In this document: positions 45,659 through 53,683 of the stretch, one piece after another | Layout of the letters: every line of letters starts with the position of its first letter | Numbering within the stretch: the first letter of the stretch is position 1 | Source: Nitrosococcus halophilus Nc 4 | Lineage (GTDB): Bacteria; Pseudomonadota; Gammaproteobacteria; Nitrosococcales; Nitrosococcaceae | Length of the DNA stretch: 64,000 nt | Direction of reading: 5' to 3' | Assembly (NCBI RefSeq): GCF_000024725.1 | Contig: NC_013960.1 | Span: 1,014,261-1,078,260 of the forward strand | The notes under the pieces: generated by a model | Told to the model about the DNA's origin: nothing | Database searches by the model: none | The model's input: the letters and a program-made list of their open reading frames with translations, nothing else | Made by a program: the position numbers and the translations under genes

Positions 45659-46942
45659 ATTGATTCGCCTATAATTATTCCTCGCTCTGAGCATGTAATC
45701 TCGCGCGCCAATATCAGCGAGCCTGCTCTCAATGTGTTATATCGTTTGAAAAAAGCGGGTTTTAGCGCCTATTTGGTTGGAGGTTGCGTGCGTGATCTGT
45801 TACTTGGCCATGAGCCCAAGGATTTCGACGTAACCACAGATGCTAGGCCAGAGCAAATTCGAGATCTATTCCGCAGTTGCCGGTTGGTTGGACGCCGGTT
45901 TCGCTTAGCCCATGTTCGCTTTGGACGGGATATTATTGAGGTGGCTACTTTTCGCGGCCCTCCAGGGAAAGGGTTGAGCGAGAATGGGCGTATCGTGAGC
46001 GATAATGTTTACGGAACCCTGGAACAGGATGCCTGGCGGCGGGATTTCTCGGTTAACGCTTTATATTACAATATCAGGGATTTCTCCGTGGTGGATTACA
46101 CGGGGGGTATGGAAGATCTTAAAGCCGGCCGATTGCGCTTGATCGGCGATCCGGTGACCCGTTACCGGGAAGATCCGGTGCGGATGTTACGTGCAGTTCG
46201 ATTTGCCGCCAAGTTGGGGTTTACTTTCCATCCTGAGAGCGAGAAGCCCATTTGGGATCTTGCCCCTTCTCTGCAAGAGATACCTTCGGCAAGGTTATTT
46301 GAAGAAGTGTTGAAACTGTTTCTTGGGGGGTGTGCGGTACAGACTTTCGAGTTACTTCGCCATTTTCATCTGTTCCAATGGTTATTTCCACAAACTGAGG
46401 CTTGTTTAGCCGAAGAGGAAAAAGGTTTTCCTCGAACTTTCTTGGTTCAGGCCCTGAGCAACACGGATACTCGAATTGAAGAGGGTAAGCCGGTGACACC
46501 CGCATTTTTATTTGCGGCTTTACTATGGGAACCTACTCGAAAGCTTACCGAACGCTACCAGCAAGAAGGCATTCCGGGAGCTCAAGCGATGCGCAAAGCT
46601 GCAGAAGTCGTGTTAGCCAATCAGGCCGTCCATGTGGCCTTGCCCCGGCGGTTTTCGTTGCCCATGCGTGAGATCTGGTATTTGCAGCCCCGCTTTGCTT
46701 ATCGCCGGGGTAAGCGACCCTTGCGCCTACTGCAACACCCACGCTTTCGAGCTGCCTATGATTTCCTCTTGTTGCGGGCCCAGTCGGGTGAAGAGCTGGA
46801 AGAGCTTTGTCAATGGTGGACTAAAATTCAGGAGATGGGAGAAAAGGAACGTTTACGCTATGTTAAGATTGTGACAAAGTCCCGCCATCGCCGGAAGCCG
46901 AGGAAGCGTGTGGGTAAGTCTGCGACCCCAACGGAGGCTTAA
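45659..46942 (+). CDS. pcnB: Poly(A) polymerase I, likely non-ATG start
   Basis: The nucleotidyltransferase that adds A-tails to RNA. Conserved parts include AYLVGGCVRDLLLGHEPKDFDVTT (the G-G…D-x-D active site), RRDFSVNALYYN, YREDPVRMLRAVRFAAKLGF and a basic C-terminus (KSRHRRKPRKRVGK). Conserved N-terminal residues IPRSEHVISRANISEPALNVLYRL lie upstream of the first usable GTG (45734). No ATG, GTG or TTG exists in frame between the stop at 45629 and 45734, but ATT codons do (45659, 45674, 45677). E. coli pcnB is known to start with AUU, so an ATT start is chosen here, with the exact one uncertain. folK follows after 5 bp. Confidence 0.9.
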   Translation: MDSPIIIPRSEHVISRANISEPALNVLYRLKKAGFSAYLVGGCVRDLLLGHEPKDFDVTTDARPEQIRDLFRSCRLVGRRFRLAHVRFGRDIIEVATFRGPPGKGLSENGRIVSDNVYGTLEQDAWRRDFSVNALYYNIRDFSVVDYTGGMEDLKAGRLRLIGDPVTRYREDPVRMLRAVRFAAKLGFTFHPESEKPIWDLAPSLQEIPSARLFEEVLKLFLGGCAVQTFELLRHFHLFQWLFPQTEACLAEEEKGFPRTFLVQALSNTDTRIEEGKPVTPAFLFAALLWEPTRKLTERYQQEGIPGAQAMRKAAEVVLANQAVHVALPRRFSLPMREIWYLQPRFAYRRGKRPLRLLQHPRFRAAYDFLLLRAQSGEELEELCQWWTKIQEMGEKERLRYVKIVTKSRHRRKPRKRVGKSATPTEA

Positions 46943-46947
46943 GGATC

Positions 46948-47424
46948 ATGGTTCGAGCTTATATTGGGTTAGGAAGCAATCTTAACCAGCCTCAGGAGCA
47001 AGTTTGTCAAGCCCTGGCTGAGCTCGCTGCTCTGCCCCAAACCCGCCGTGTAGCCCATTCTAAGCTCTACCGAAGCGCTCCGATGGGGCCTCAAGATCAA
47101 CCGGATTATATTAATGCAGTTGCGGTCCTGGACACGGGGCTGGGACCTTTTGACTTGCTAGCTAAGCTGCAAGCTATTGAGCAGAGCCATCATCGAGTCC
47201 GCAAGCGCCACTGGGGTGAGCGCACTTTGGATCTCGATTTGCTCTTGTACGGTGACTTAGAGATTGCGACGGAGAAGTTGACCATACCCCATTCCCAATT
47301 GCATGAGCGGGCCTTTGTGCTCTATCCCTTAGCAGAAGTCGCCCCCCAGGTGGTGGTCCCTGGGCGAGGAAGGGTGGTTGATCTTGCCCAGTGCTGTTCC
47401 CCTCAGGGCTTACAACGGTTATGA
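46948..47424 (+). CDS. folK: 2-amino-4-hydroxy-6-hydroxymethyldihydropteridine pyrophosphokinase
   Basis: A 158-residue folate-pathway kinase. It has AYIGLGSNLNQPQEQV at the start and the signature RVRKRHWGERTLDLDLLLYGD (about 83-103), whose Asp-x-Asp binds Mg-ATP. HSQLHERAFVLYPLAEVAP follows. It starts 5 bp after pcnB, and its stop overlaps the panB ATG (ATGA at 47421-47424). Confidence 0.96.
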   Translation: MVRAYIGLGSNLNQPQEQVCQALAELAALPQTRRVAHSKLYRSAPMGPQDQPDYINAVAVLDTGLGPFDLLAKLQAIEQSHHRVRKRHWGERTLDLDLLLYGDLEIATEKLTIPHSQLHERAFVLYPLAEVAPQVVVPGRGRVVDLAQCCSPQGLQRL

Positions 47425-48215
47425 GCCGCTTGACTTTAACTAAATTACGGAAAATGAAACAGCAGGGCGAGAAGATCGCCATGCTGACGGCCTATGATGC
47501 CAGCTTTGCTGCCTTGCTGGAAACTGCCGGAGTGGAGGCATTGCTCGTAGGTGATTCCTTAGGCATGGTCGTCCAGGGACAAGAGAGTACATTACCGGTC
47601 ACTATGGATGACATGGTTTATCATTGCCGGAACGTCGTGCGAGGAAGCCACCGTGCTTTTGTTCTGGCAGATATGCCTTTTATGAGCTATGCCACTCCCA
47701 CTCAGGCGGTTGATAACGCTGCCCGACTGATGCGCGAAGGGGGGGCGCAAATGGTAAAACTCGAAGGAGGAAGCCTGCTGCGCAAGACTGTGGAGCAACT
47801 CACTACACGGGGTATTCCCGTCTGCGCTCACCTAGGACTGTTGCCCCAATCGGTGCACCGGATTGGGGGTTATCGCGTACAGGGCCGGGAAGAGAGTTCG
47901 GCACAACAGATTCACGAAGATGCTGTGATTTTGCAGCAGGCGGGGGCAGATATGTTGATTTTGGAATGCGTCCCAGCTCGCCTTGGCAACGAAATCACCC
48001 AGGCATTAGAGATTCCCGTCATTAGTTGTGGTGCTGGCCCTGACTGCGATGGCCAAGTATTGGTACTTTATGACCTGTTGGGCATTAGCCCTGGTAAGCC
48101 CCCAAGCTTTAGCCGGAATTTTCTTGATGGGGCAGATAGCATTCCAAATGCGATTCAGGCCTATGTCAGTGCGGTAAAAAAGGGCCAGTTCCCTACTCTT
48201 GAGCTGAGTTACTAA
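47421..48215 (+). CDS. panB: Ketopantoate hydroxymethyltransferase
   Basis: A 264-residue enzyme for the first committed step of pantothenate synthesis. It has KIAMLTAYDASFAALLETAG, the metal-binding LLVGDSLGMVVQG, and YRVQGREESSAQQIHEDA, the conserved signatures. The start at 47421 overlaps the folK stop, so it is preferred over an upstream ATG. panC starts on the panB stop codon (TAATG). Confidence 0.97.
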   Translation: MSRLTLTKLRKMKQQGEKIAMLTAYDASFAALLETAGVEALLVGDSLGMVVQGQESTLPVTMDDMVYHCRNVVRGSHRAFVLADMPFMSYATPTQAVDNAARLMREGGAQMVKLEGGSLLRKTVEQLTTRGIPVCAHLGLLPQSVHRIGGYRVQGREESSAQQIHEDAVILQQAGADMLILECVPARLGNEITQALEIPVISCGAGPDCDGQVLVLYDLLGISPGKPPSFSRNFLDGADSIPNAIQAYVSAVKKGQFPTLELSY

Positions 48216-49066
48216 TGCAAACCTTACGAACTATTGCCGCAGTGCGCAGTGCTGTAGAATGCTGGCGGACTTCCCGGGAGCGGGTAGCCTTGGTGCCTAC
48301 CATGGGTAATCTTCACGCAGGCCATTTGGCTCTGGTTGCACGGGCCGCTCAATTGGCGGATCGGGTCGTTGTCAGCATCTTCGTTAACCCTCTCCAATTC
48401 AATGATCAGGACGATTATGCTCGTTATCCCCGGACCTTTGAAAAAGATCAGCAATGGTTAGCCGAGCATGGAGTTGCGGTGCTCTTTGCCCCTTTGCTGG
48501 AAGATATTTATCCGCAGCAGTTGGAAAACGTCACACGGGTCGAGGTACCCGGACTTTCAGATATTTTGGAAGGCGCTTCCCGGTTAGGACATTTCCGGGG
48601 GGTGACTACTGTGGTGACCGCATTATTTAATATTGTACAGCCTCATGTGGCGGTATTTGGAGAAAAAGATTATCAGCAACTGCTTATTATCCGGCGCATG
48701 GTTGCCGATCTTGCTATGCCTGTAGATATTGAGGGCGTGGCTACGGTGCGGGATAAAGATGGTTTAGCATTAAGCTCCCGTAATAACTATCTTACGGAGG
48801 AGGAGCGGGCAAGGGCCCCCGCCCTCTTTGGCGCCCTCGGTAACACTGCGGAAGCAGTGAAGGGGGGACGGTGCGATTTTTCAACTTTAGAGGAAGAAGG
48901 CTGCCAAACATTGGCGAGTGAGGGGTTTCGCCCTGATTATTTTTGTATCCGAAGGGCAGAGGATCTCGCTGAGCCAATAGGGAGTGAAGAAAGCCTGGTT
49001 ATTCTTGCTGCTGCCTACCTAGGAAAGGCTCGTCTTATCGATAACGTGCCTGTTCGGTTGAAGTGA
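48215..49066 (+). CDS. panC: Pantoate--beta-alanine ligase
   Basis: A 283-residue ligase making pantothenate. It has LVPTMGNLHAGHLALVARA (the HxGH-like ATP motif), VFGEKDYQQLLIIRRMV and the KMSKS-equivalent LSSRNNYLTEEER. It is coupled to panB through the overlapping TAATG. The 66-bp gap before panD carries no visible terminator, so the genes may be cotranscribed. Confidence 0.97.
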   Translation: MQTLRTIAAVRSAVECWRTSRERVALVPTMGNLHAGHLALVARAAQLADRVVVSIFVNPLQFNDQDDYARYPRTFEKDQQWLAEHGVAVLFAPLLEDIYPQQLENVTRVEVPGLSDILEGASRLGHFRGVTTVVTALFNIVQPHVAVFGEKDYQQLLIIRRMVADLAMPVDIEGVATVRDKDGLALSSRNNYLTEEERARAPALFGALGNTAEAVKGGRCDFSTLEEEGCQTLASEGFRPDYFCIRRAEDLAEPIGSEESLVILAAAYLGKARLIDNVPVRLK

Positions 49067-49132
49067 ATTGGCTAAGACGTATAATTATAGAAGATATATT
49101 GGGCTTTTTATCGTTAGAAGGATTGTTAATTC

Positions 49133-49513
49133 ATGTACTTGACTCTACTCAAGTCCAAGTTACATCGCGCTTGCGTGACCCATGCCGAGTTAGAGTACGA
49201 GGGCTCTTGTGCTATTGATAGCGCTTTGCTAGAGACCTCGGGTATTCACGAGTATGAACAGATTCATATCTATAATCTGAATAATGGGGAACGCTTTGTC
49301 ACTTATGCAATCCGGGCTGAGGGCGATTCCGGTATTATTTCAGTAAACGGCGCTGCGGCCCATAAGGCTTGTCCCGGCGATCGGCTTATTATCTGTGCCT
49401 ATACGATGCTTGATCGCTCTGAAATGAGTTCATTTAAACCACTCTTAGTTTACCTGGACGATCAAAATCGTATCACTCATACTCGGAATACTATTCCAGT
49501 TCAAGCAGCTTGA
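49133..49513 (+). CDS. panD: Aspartate 1-decarboxylase precursor
   Basis: A 126-residue pyruvoyl-dependent enzyme that makes beta-alanine from aspartate. Self-cleavage occurs at YEGSCAID, between Gly and Ser (residue 25). The start [20 protein letters not shown] and [19 protein letters not shown] are diagnostic. It completes the panB-panC-panD set. Residues after ~115 are a short extension. Confidence 0.97.
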   Translation: MYLTLLKSKLHRACVTHAELEYEGSCAIDSALLETSGIHEYEQIHIYNLNNGERFVTYAIRAEGDSGIISVNGAAAHKACPGDRLIICAYTMLDRSEMSSFKPLLVYLDDQNRITHTRNTIPVQAA

Positions 49514-49609
49514 GCCGTTATTTTTGGTTCTGACACTCTTCTTGAAGCTTCTGCCCTGGATAGAAAATTATCGTTTTTATGCGCTCGTATCTATTTAGGG
49601 TCATGAGAG

Positions 49610-49897
49610 ATGCAGCAGGGGGCCGTGATGGTGGCTTGCGTTCGATGCCTCATTGATGGTCGGGTTCAAGGAGTATGGTTTCGTGCTTCTACCCGGGAAA
49701 GAGCAATGGAGTTAGGGGTGCGGGGATGGGTGCGTAATCTTCCTGATGGTAGAGTTGAGGCTCTTTTGCAGGGAGAAGCTGAAGCAGTTGAAGCGCTTAA
49801 GCAATGGCTGTGGCAGGGACCGGCCTTAGCAGAGGTGGTTGATATCCAATGCGAAACGGTAGCGGTTTCTGAGATTCAAACGTTTGAGGTGCGCTAG
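49610..49897 (+). CDS. Acylphosphatase
   Basis: A 95-residue enzyme hydrolysing acyl phosphates. It has the catalytic [27 protein letters not shown] (the Arg in the FR motif and the Asn in RN) and [21 protein letters not shown]. Its first ~7 residues are not conserved. An internal ATG (MVACVRC) 18 nt later is an alternative start. The insertion element begins just downstream. Confidence 0.93.
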   Translation: MQQGAVMVACVRCLIDGRVQGVWFRASTRERAMELGVRGWVRNLPDGRVEALLQGEAEAVEALKQWLWQGPALAEVVDIQCETVAVSEIQTFEVR

Positions 49898-49990
49898 GCA
49901 GCTAGCATACCATAACGGTTATCCATCTTTGCTGACTGTCTCATTTTACCCAATAGCGCGTAAAGCATCGCCCAATCGGGGGGTGATATA

Positions 49991-51258
49991 AGCGCAAGCC
50001 GCGAAGCGGCTTTACAGAATGCGCTGATCTTTGTAAAATACAAATATGACGAAGAGGGCGTACCAGGAACGATTCTATCCCACAGCTGAACAAGCCGAAC
50101 TGCTGGCTCGTTCGTTCGGCTGTGCGCGTTTTGTTTGGAACAACACACTCAAGCATCGTACCGATGCGTTCTATCAGAACGGCGAAGTCATTCCCCATTG
50201 GGCGCTGGAAAAAAGGCTTGTCCAACTCAAGCAGGACTTTTCTTGGCTGAATGAGGTTTCCAGCGTTATTTTCCAGCAGTTGCTGCGCGATCAGCAGCAG
50301 GCTTTCAAGCACTTCTGGGAGAAGCGAGCGGGGTATCCGCGTTTCAAATCCAAGCATCGGGGCCAGTCAATCCGACTGACCAAAGCCGCGTTCCGGTTCA
50401 AGGACGGCCAACTGTTCATTGCCAAGTCGAGCGAACCGCTGAATATCCACTGGAGCTTCAAGGACGGTCTGCCGTCAGAGCCCTCCGCTATCACGATTTC
50501 TAAGGACGCAGCGGGACGCTATTTTGTGTCCATGCTGTGTGAATTCGAGTCCGAACCGATGCCGGTGGTCAACAAGACGGTCGGCATCGATCTGGGTCTG
50601 AAAGACTTGTTCGTCACTAGCGACGGATTCAAATCCGGCAATCCCAAGTACATCAAGCAGTACGAAGCGAAGCTGGCCTATCTGCAGCGTAAGCTGGCGA
50701 AGAAGCGCAAAGGTTCCCGTAACCGCAACAAACTGCGGCTGAAGGTGGCCCGTGTGCACACCAAAATAGCTGACTGCCGTAGGGACGCCACCCACAAGGC
50801 GACCCGCACACTGATCAACGAAAACCAAGTCGTGTGCGTTGAATCTCTGGCGGTGAAGAACATGATCAAACACCCCCGGCTTGCCAAGCCCATAGCCGAT
50901 GCCAATTGGGGAGAGTTTGTCCGTCAACTGAAGTACAAGGCGCAGGGGGTAGGGCGAACCGTAGTCGAGATCGACCGCGGGTTTCCCAACTCCAAGCGTT
51001 GCCCCACCCCAGGGTGCGGACATATCAACGAAACGCTGCCGCTGGAGGTGCGTGAATGGCGCTGTCCCTCGTGCGGGAGTGTCCATGACCGCGACATCGC
51101 AGCGGCGATCAATATCAAAACCGCCGGGCTGGCGGGGTTAGCCTCTGGAGCGACTGGAACGGGGGCGACAACAGGCGTTGTCGCCTAGGGAAGGCGTGTT
51201 GAACGAGGAAAGTTCTTGGAGTGATCCAACAACCCTCGCCCGACAGGGCGGGGAGAAG
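49991..51258 (+). mobile_element. Solo-tnpB insertion element (IS200/IS605 group, IS1341-like)
   Basis: The element contains tnpB but no Y1 transposase gene, so it would depend on TnpA supplied elsewhere. The left-end hairpin is at 49991-50025: AAGCCGC (49996-50002) pairs with GCGGCTT (50006-50012), and AGCGC pairs with GCGCT outside. The right-end hairpin is CCTCGCCC-GACA-GGGCGGGG (51234-51253). Ends of IS605-type elements are subterminal palindromes with no inverted repeats or target duplication, so the outer boundaries are approximate and may extend some 50-80 bp to the left. The 3' part of tnpB and the right end would encode the guide RNA. Confidence 0.7.
50046..51188 (+). CDS. tnpB: TnpB RNA-guided nuclease (IS605 OrfB)
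   Basis: A 380-residue TnpB, the ancestor-like relative of Cas12. The N-terminal helix-turn-helix-like part starts RAYQERFYPTAEQAELLARSFG. The RuvC residues are present: Asp182 (VGIDLGLKD), Glu266 (VVCVESLAV) and Asp350 (HDRDIAAAINI). A zinc ribbon uses Cys319, Cys324, Cys340 and Cys343. The first pair is spaced CX4C (CPTPGC), where CX2C is usual. Length is normal and the frame is intact, so nuclease activity is plausible. TnpB cuts the donor site and helps the element persist. Confidence 0.93.
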   Translation: MTKRAYQERFYPTAEQAELLARSFGCARFVWNNTLKHRTDAFYQNGEVIPHWALEKRLVQLKQDFSWLNEVSSVIFQQLLRDQQQAFKHFWEKRAGYPRFKSKHRGQSIRLTKAAFRFKDGQLFIAKSSEPLNIHWSFKDGLPSEPSAITISKDAAGRYFVSMLCEFESEPMPVVNKTVGIDLGLKDLFVTSDGFKSGNPKYIKQYEAKLAYLQRKLAKKRKGSRNRNKLRLKVARVHTKIADCRRDATHKATRTLINENQVVCVESLAVKNMIKHPRLAKPIADANWGEFVRQLKYKAQGVGRTVVEIDRGFPNSKRCPTPGCGHINETLPLEVREWRCPSCGSVHDRDIAAAINIKTAGLAGLASGATGTGATTGVVA

Positions 51259-51468
51259 TCAGTACCCAGTGATCTTCATCATCGCTTCCGCAGGGAGCTG
51301 GTTCGCTAGCACCCTGGTCCTGAGACCATAATTAATAGCAATTAAGTGGGCGGCTTCCAGCACGTGGAATTCTGAAGCTAGTCTGTTGGCAACTTGCTCT
51401 TGCCCCAATCTCCACGAATCCCTTTGCAAGGCATTAAGCTGTCGCAAGAAAATAAATTTTCTTGACAT
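51259..51468 (-). CDS. Short frame cut by the tnpB element end
   Basis: A 69-residue open frame (MSRKFIFLRQLNALQRDSWR…) ending exactly at the element's right boundary, where the sequence of the element supplies the TGA. It has a reasonable helical composition but no recognised domain, and no ribosome site precedes the ATG. It may be the 5' end of an older gene truncated when the element inserted, or a chance frame. Low certainty. Confidence 0.25.
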   Translation of the reverse strand: MSRKFIFLRQLNALQRDSWRLGQEQVANRLASEFHVLEAAHLIAINYGLRTRVLANQLPAEAMMKITGY

Positions 51469-51497
51469 TTCTTTTAAGGGAAGATATAAATATCTTA

Positions 51498-51588
51498 AAG
51501 ATGTATTTGATATACATATTTATCAATAAACATACATATTAAATACATCTTTTTATTTATCTATAAAGATGTAAATAAAATATATTTT
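51498..51588 (+). promoter_or_regulatory. Three tandem NsrR-like palindromes
   Basis: Three 23-bp sites match the pattern AAGATGYATTT-N-AAATRCATCTT described for NsrR, the NO-sensing repressor. They are 51498-51520 (left half perfect, right half 9 of 11), 51529-51551 (right half perfect, left half 7 of 11) and 51566-51588 (left half 9 of 11, right half 9 of 11). They lie 125-215 bp upstream of the cupredoxin gene at 51714, in an AT-rich stretch. The NsrR gene itself is not in the window. NsrR control of the ncgABC-nirK operon is known in Nitrosomonas europaea, so the same control here is a reasoned inference. Confidence 0.6.
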
Positions 51589-51713
51589 ATAAAGGATAAG
51601 TCACCACAATGGGATTTCAGATCGATAAATTTTTTGCCTCGGTTTTCTATGGGCCATTGTGAGGCGGGCACGATTTAGGTGATTGTGACGTAAGCAAAAG
51701 AGGAGATAATCAG

Positions 51714-52226
51714 ATGAAATTTTTCAACACTTGGCAAAGTAATACCCCCCAGCCTAAATACCGCTTTTTGGCTTGGTTTGCCTTATTTTTTTTAGGGGTA
51801 CTCCTGTCTCCCCAACAAATTCTAGCGAAAGATTGGGAGTTTGATTTTCCCATTGGCGAAATGGGTACGTTTTCTTCCGAGGAGCAGATTCAGGGACCAC
51901 TTATCCATGTTGATGAAGGCGATGATCTCGTTGTTCATGTAAAGAACAATACGCCTTTTAAACATACCATTCGTTGGCATGGTGTCTATCAAATGGATAG
52001 CTGGCACAACGATGGTATGTCTGAAATGAAAAAAAGACTCTTGTCTATACAAAAGGCTGTCGAAGCAGGTGAGAGTTTTACCTATCGCTGGAAAGCAGAG
52101 AAAACGGGTACCTTTTGGTACCACTATCATATCAATGTCAACGAGCACGACGGAGTGCAAGGCGTGGCGGTGGGTTCTAAAGGGGCCATGGAACACGAAA
52201 GCCCTATGGCACAGGAAGGCGCATGA
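51714..52226 (+). CDS. Degenerate single-domain copy of the NcgA cupredoxin
   Basis: A 170-residue exported protein (signal segment WFALFFLGVLLSP, cleavage near QQILAKD). It copies the first domain of the multicopper oxidase gene that follows: GPLIHVDEGDD, HTIRWHG, YRWKAEKTGTFWYH and INVNEHDG all align. Key copper ligands are changed: Arg87 replaces a His in HTIHWHG, Tyr138 replaces the type-1 Cys of YHCH (here YHYH), and the Met ligand region is absent. The second domain is missing. It is preceded by AGGAGAT and by three NsrR-like sites. It is either a decaying duplicate or a copper-free binding protein. Confidence 0.75.
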   Translation: MKFFNTWQSNTPQPKYRFLAWFALFFLGVLLSPQQILAKDWEFDFPIGEMGTFSSEEQIQGPLIHVDEGDDLVVHVKNNTPFKHTIRWHGVYQMDSWHNDGMSEMKKRLLSIQKAVEAGESFTYRWKAEKTGTFWYHYHINVNEHDGVQGVAVGSKGAMEHESPMAQEGA

Positions 52227-52456
52227 TATTTTGGAGGAAAAGGCAACTTATTCTATGGCTCAAATTTTTGATAATAGCAAAAAGTACTTAACGCTTAGAC
52301 AGGAAGTTTGAGGTATTTTTGAAGTAAGTCAGAGGCACAAAGACAGGTGACAAGGATGTCCCTGCAAGCCTTATTAATGGGAGTAGATACCCTAGCCGAG
52401 CATAAAGATATTTAGTCTCGGGGGTAATAACAAAAGAATAAATTGGTATAACCAAA

Positions 52457-52479
52457 AAGATGTATTTTAAATAAATTTT
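52457..52479 (+). promoter_or_regulatory. NsrR-like palindrome upstream of ncgA
   Basis: AAGATGTATTT-T-AAATAAATTTT has a perfect left half and a right half matching 9 of 11 positions of the NsrR pattern. It lies 105 bp before the ncgA ATG. It is the fourth such site in this region and gives the ncgABC-nirK operon its own candidate NO-responsive control. Confidence 0.55.
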
Positions 52480-52583
52480 TTAAGGGTAAATGGTCTGAGC
52501 GGAATGTCAGCCCGGAGGTGCTTTACCTCAGTATTGGGGCCGTTGCTCGGCTGATCCTTAATGAATAAAGGAGGAAGGATTGC

Positions 52584-53678
52584 ATGAGTTTTCTTGAAGT
52601 ATGGCAGAAGAATGCTCGACAACCCAGACGTCAATTTCGAGACACGGTTGCATTAATCCTGTTAGGGGCGTTCTTGCCTGTTCACCAACTTTGGGCGGAA
52701 GAGCGAGAGTTTGAGATCACCATTGATGAGGTGAGTATGAAGGTAGCGCCTAGCCTGGACTATCAGGTATTTGCTTTTAACGGTCAAGTTCCAGGGCCGC
52801 TTATCCATGTCAAGGAGGGGGATGACGTCATTGTTCATGTAATGAATAACACCTCTCTCAAACATACCATTCATTGGCACGGCATCTATCAAATAAATAA
52901 TTGGCGTAATGATGGTGTGCCGGAGGTAACCCAGAATGCTATCGAGGCGGGGGAAACTTTTACCTATCGCTGGAAAGCAGAAAAGACCGGCACGCTTTGG
53001 TATCACTGCCACGTTAATGTCAATGAACACGTGGGAATTCGCGGTATGTGGGGCCCCATTGTGGTAGACCCTAAAGAGCCGGCTGAACTAGAAAAACAAG
53101 TGACCAAAGAAATGATCATGATGCTAAGTGCTTGGGAAAATAAGCATGCGGATAAATTCGGAGAAGGCGGTGGTCCTCTCGATCGACCCAACTTCTTTTC
53201 TATTAATGGTCGATCCTATCCCCTAACGCAGCCGTTGCGAGTCAAAAAGGGTGATGTCGTGCGGGTCCGTTTTATCGGTGCCGGCAGTGAGCTGCATTCA
53301 ATGCATATCCATGGCCATGACTTGTTAGTTACACACAAAGATGGCACGCCTTTACCTTATCCCTATTATGTGGACACTCTTCTGCTAGGTCCGGGCGAAC
53401 GCTACGACGCCATTATAGAAATGGATAATCCAGGGCGGTTCATCTTTCATGATCATATTGATCACCACACCACTAATAACGGGAAGTTCCCCGGCGGCCC
53501 TATGACCATTATCGAATACGAAGGAATTCCAGCAGATGATTGGTATGTCTGGCAAGACAAACAATATGACCCAAACTTTTTCTACGGCGAGTCCATGCAA
53601 AAGCCTTATGGCATGCATAACCATGAAGGTTTTAGAGGTAAATCGCTATTGCGCGAGCGCCGGCACAGGAGGAGGTAA
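52584..53678 (+). CDS. ncgA: Two-domain multicopper oxidase
   Basis: A 364-residue periplasmic copper oxidase (signal LILLGAFLPVHQLWA, mature from about 39). Domain 1 holds His94, His97 and His99 (KHTIHWHG) and the type-1 ligands around HCH (141-143), His149 and Met155 (HVGIRGM). Domain 2 has HSMHIHGHD and FHDHIDHHTTNN, with no Cys. The type-1 copper therefore lies in domain 1 only, as in the type C two-domain oxidases such as the N. europaea blue copper oxidase. It heads the cluster ncgA-ncgB-ncgC-nirK. Its partner substrate is not established; electron exchange with NirK or NcgBC is likely. The RBS is GGAGGA. Confidence 0.93.
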   Translation: MSFLEVWQKNARQPRRQFRDTVALILLGAFLPVHQLWAEEREFEITIDEVSMKVAPSLDYQVFAFNGQVPGPLIHVKEGDDVIVHVMNNTSLKHTIHWHGIYQINNWRNDGVPEVTQNAIEAGETFTYRWKAEKTGTLWYHCHVNVNEHVGIRGMWGPIVVDPKEPAELEKQVTKEMIMMLSAWENKHADKFGEGGGPLDRPNFFSINGRSYPLTQPLRVKKGDVVRVRFIGAGSELHSMHIHGHDLLVTHKDGTPLPYPYYVDTLLLGPGERYDAIIEMDNPGRFIFHDHIDHHTTNNGKFPGGPMTIIEYEGIPADDWYVWQDKQYDPNFFYGESMQKPYGMHNHEGFRGKSLLRERRHRRR

Positions 53679-53683
53679 TAAGT

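Noticed and set aside
51609-51662. A 17-residue frame (MGFQIDKFFASVF…) between the NsrR-like sites and the cupredoxin gene
   Set aside because: Ribosome-site spacing is too long and nothing supports a function; not claimed as a gene.
52440-52448. AAATTGGTA matching the right TIR of the hsdR MITE
   Set aside because: No partner TACCAATTT nearby; a 9-bp match is expected by chance in AT-rich DNA.
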